Source: Flavobacteriaceae bacterium | GTDB lineage: Bacteria; Bacteroidota; Bacteroidia; Flavobacteriales; Flavobacteriaceae | Length of the DNA: 60,519 bases | Direction: 5' to 3' | Assembly (NCBI GenBank): GCA_028284745.1 | Contig: JANQRC010000001.1 | Span: forward strand, 1 to 60,519 | Part shown: positions 59,267 to 60,519 of the stretch, piece after piece | Layout of the letters: each line of letters starts with the position of its first letter | Numbering within the stretch: position 1 is the stretch's first letter | Made by a program: the position numbers and the translations under genes | Notes under the pieces: generated by a model | What the model was told of the DNA's origin: nothing | Databases searched by the model: none | The model's input: only the letters and a program-made list of their open reading frames with translations

Positions 59267-60519
59267 TGCTAATGCAGCAAACTCAGACATATTTTAGCAA
59301 AGACACAGAGGCCGCTCCTTTAGCGGTCTTTCGTATTCTTTTTGGCCTTCTGATGCTTCTTGGCATCGTACGTTTTTGGGGCAATGGATGGATAGACAAG
59401 CTCTACATCCAACCCAAATTTTTCTTTTCATACTATGGTCTTGAATGGGTGAGACCGATCGGGAATTATACCTATCTCCTTTTTGTTGTCTGTGGAATTG
59501 CCGCTACGATGGTGATGCTGGGATACAAGTATCGCTGGGCGATCGTTGCCTTCTTTTTGAGCTTCACCTACATTGAGCTCATGGACAAGACCACATACTT
59601 GAACCATTACTATTTTGTGAGCATCCTCAGCTTTCTGATGATCTTCTTGCCAGCTAATGCCTATTTCTCGGTAGATGCCTTCAAGAACAAGAGGATAGCT
59701 TTTCAAAGAATACCCCGATGGACGATCGATAGCATCAAGCTCTTGCTGGGCATTGTATATTTCTATGCGGGGTTGGCAAAACTGAATTCAGATTGGCTTT
59801 TGAAGGCCTTACCATTGAAGATATGGCTGCCAGCGAAATACGACCTTCCGGTATTGGGGCAGTTTTTGAGTGAAACTTGGGTACATTATGCCTTTAGCTG
59901 GTTTGGTGCAGTCTATGACCTTGCCATTCCTTTTCTATTGCTCTACAAGAAGACGCGTCCGTTTGCGTTTGTCGCGGTGGTGGTATTTCATGTGTTGACA
60001 CGCGTACTCTTCCCGATAGGAATGTTCCCATTGATCATGATCTTTGCCACATTGATCTTCTTCGGGTCAGGACTTCATCATCAGATACTGGCATTTCTAG
60101 CTAAATTATTGAAGATCGGCAAAGAGCGATTCGACAATGGACGCATACCTCTTGCCAGTGCATCGATCGTACAAAGGACAACAAGAGTCGTGCTCGTTAG
60201 CTTTTTTGTCATACAGTTGCTATTCCCATTTCGCTATCTGTTGTATCCAGGCGAACTATTCTGGACAGAGCAAGGCTACCGCTTTTCCTGGCGCGTGATG
60301 TTGATGGAAAAAGCCGGGTATGCACAATTCAAGATCGTTGATGGAAGGTCAGGCAAGTGGTTCCATGTGGATAACAGCGACTTTCTATCACCTTTTCAAG
60401 AAAAACAAATGTCGTTTCAGCCTGATTTCATTTTAGAGTATGCACATTATCTTCGCGATCATTTTGCTTCGCAAGGCCACCAGAACGTTGAGGTGTATGT
60501 AGAAAGCTACGTGACACTG
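59266..60519 (+). CDS. HTTM-domain membrane protein (3' end outside window)
   Basis: An open frame of more than 415 codons runs off the right edge. It is an integral membrane protein of the HTTM / vitamin K-dependent gamma-carboxylase-like family: about eight hydrophobic segments, including RILFGLLMLLGIVRFWGNG, FFFSYYGLEWVRPIG, TTYLNHYYFVSILSFLM, IVYFYAGLAKLNSDWL and FHVLTRVLFPIGMFPL. ATG at 59266 overlaps the imelysin stop as TAATG; a second ATG at 59272 is possible. In imelysin operons it is the third gene, and an outer-membrane receptor may follow beyond the edge. Confidence 0.88.
   Translation, partial: MLMQQTQTYFSKDTEAAPLAVFRILFGLLMLLGIVRFWGNGWIDKLYIQPKFFFSYYGLEWVRPIGNYTYLLFVVCGIAATMVMLGYKYRWAIVAFFLSFTYIELMDKTTYLNHYYFVSILSFLMIFLPANAYFSVDAFKNKRIAFQRIPRWTIDSIKLLLGIVYFYAGLAKLNSDWLLKALPLKIWLPAKYDLPVLGQFLSETWVHYAFSWFGAVYDLAIPFLLLYKKTRPFAFVAVVVFHVLTRVLFPIGMFPLIMIFATLIFFGSGLHHQILAFLAKLLKIGKERFDNGRIPLASASIVQRTTRVVLVSFFVIQLLFPFRYLLYPGELFWTEQGYRFSWRVMLMEKAGYAQFKIVDGRSGKWFHVDNSDFLSPFQEKQMSFQPDFILEYAHYLRDHFASQGHQNVEVYVESYVTL

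Overview
The window looks like a chromosome segment of a member of the Bacteroidota, most likely class Flavobacteriia. The signs are type IX secretion (T9SS) C-terminal tails on secreted proteins, promoters of the form TTTG-N19-TANNTTTG, few Shine-Dalgarno sequences, a long NusB, a DUF3276/PUR protein, leucine dehydrogenase and a DUF4856-imelysin-HTTM operon. No rRNA or tRNA gene was seen.

Layout. 0-8.3 kb is housekeeping: a class IV aminotransferase, a large membrane protein, the overlapping run pyrR-pyrB-STAS-rnz, a tandem pair of related membrane proteins, a GNAT acetyltransferase and a transglutaminase-like protein. 8.6-13.4 kb is a LytS/LytTR-type signalling block: a kinase ending in a 2TM domain, an alpha/beta hydrolase, three stand-alone 2TM proteins and a LytTR regulator that sits behind a heptamer repeat. 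13.4-22.7 kb is a complete type II-C CRISPR-Cas locus: a minus-strand tracrRNA, cas9, cas1, cas2, and an array of 46 repeats and 45 spacers. 23.0-26.3 kb is an accessory run: a 478-residue protein of unknown family, a ribosome-inactivating-protein (RIP, ricin A-chain type) homologue, a small unknown protein and a GH25 muramidase lipoprotein. 26.3-33.5 kb holds a NarL-type two-component pair, two conserved unknowns, a phage tail-collar protein, a T9SS cargo protein, a DUF4157 (HELTH) toxin-like protein and a secreted unknown. 33.5-60.5 kb is mostly ordinary: a cyclophilin-FKBP fusion, a YfiT/DinB protein, an M14 peptidase, an MsbA-like ABC exporter, leucine dehydrogenase, nusB, DUF1573, yajC, mscS, pepT, pyrD, a methyltransferase, a spondin/T9SS protein, a LysE exporter, HMG-CoA lyase, and an iron-type operon that runs off the right edge.

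Two observations stand out. First, the 192-residue protein at 24504-25082 carries the RIP active-site pattern in order: a YVVGF segment, a second Tyr, SEAVRF, and NWG at the expected spacing. It has no signal peptide and lies among toxin-like and muramidase genes. Second, each CRISPR repeat, read on the minus strand, contains GTTG-N19-TAACTTTA, and the tracrRNA promoter is GTTG-N19-TATCTTTA. These share the geometry of the perfect promoter TTTG-N19-TACATTTG in front of the DUF4856 operon. The array therefore probably makes each crRNA from a promoter inside the repeat, running toward cas2, while the decayed repeat lies at the far end. All functional statements come from reading motifs; no database search was run.
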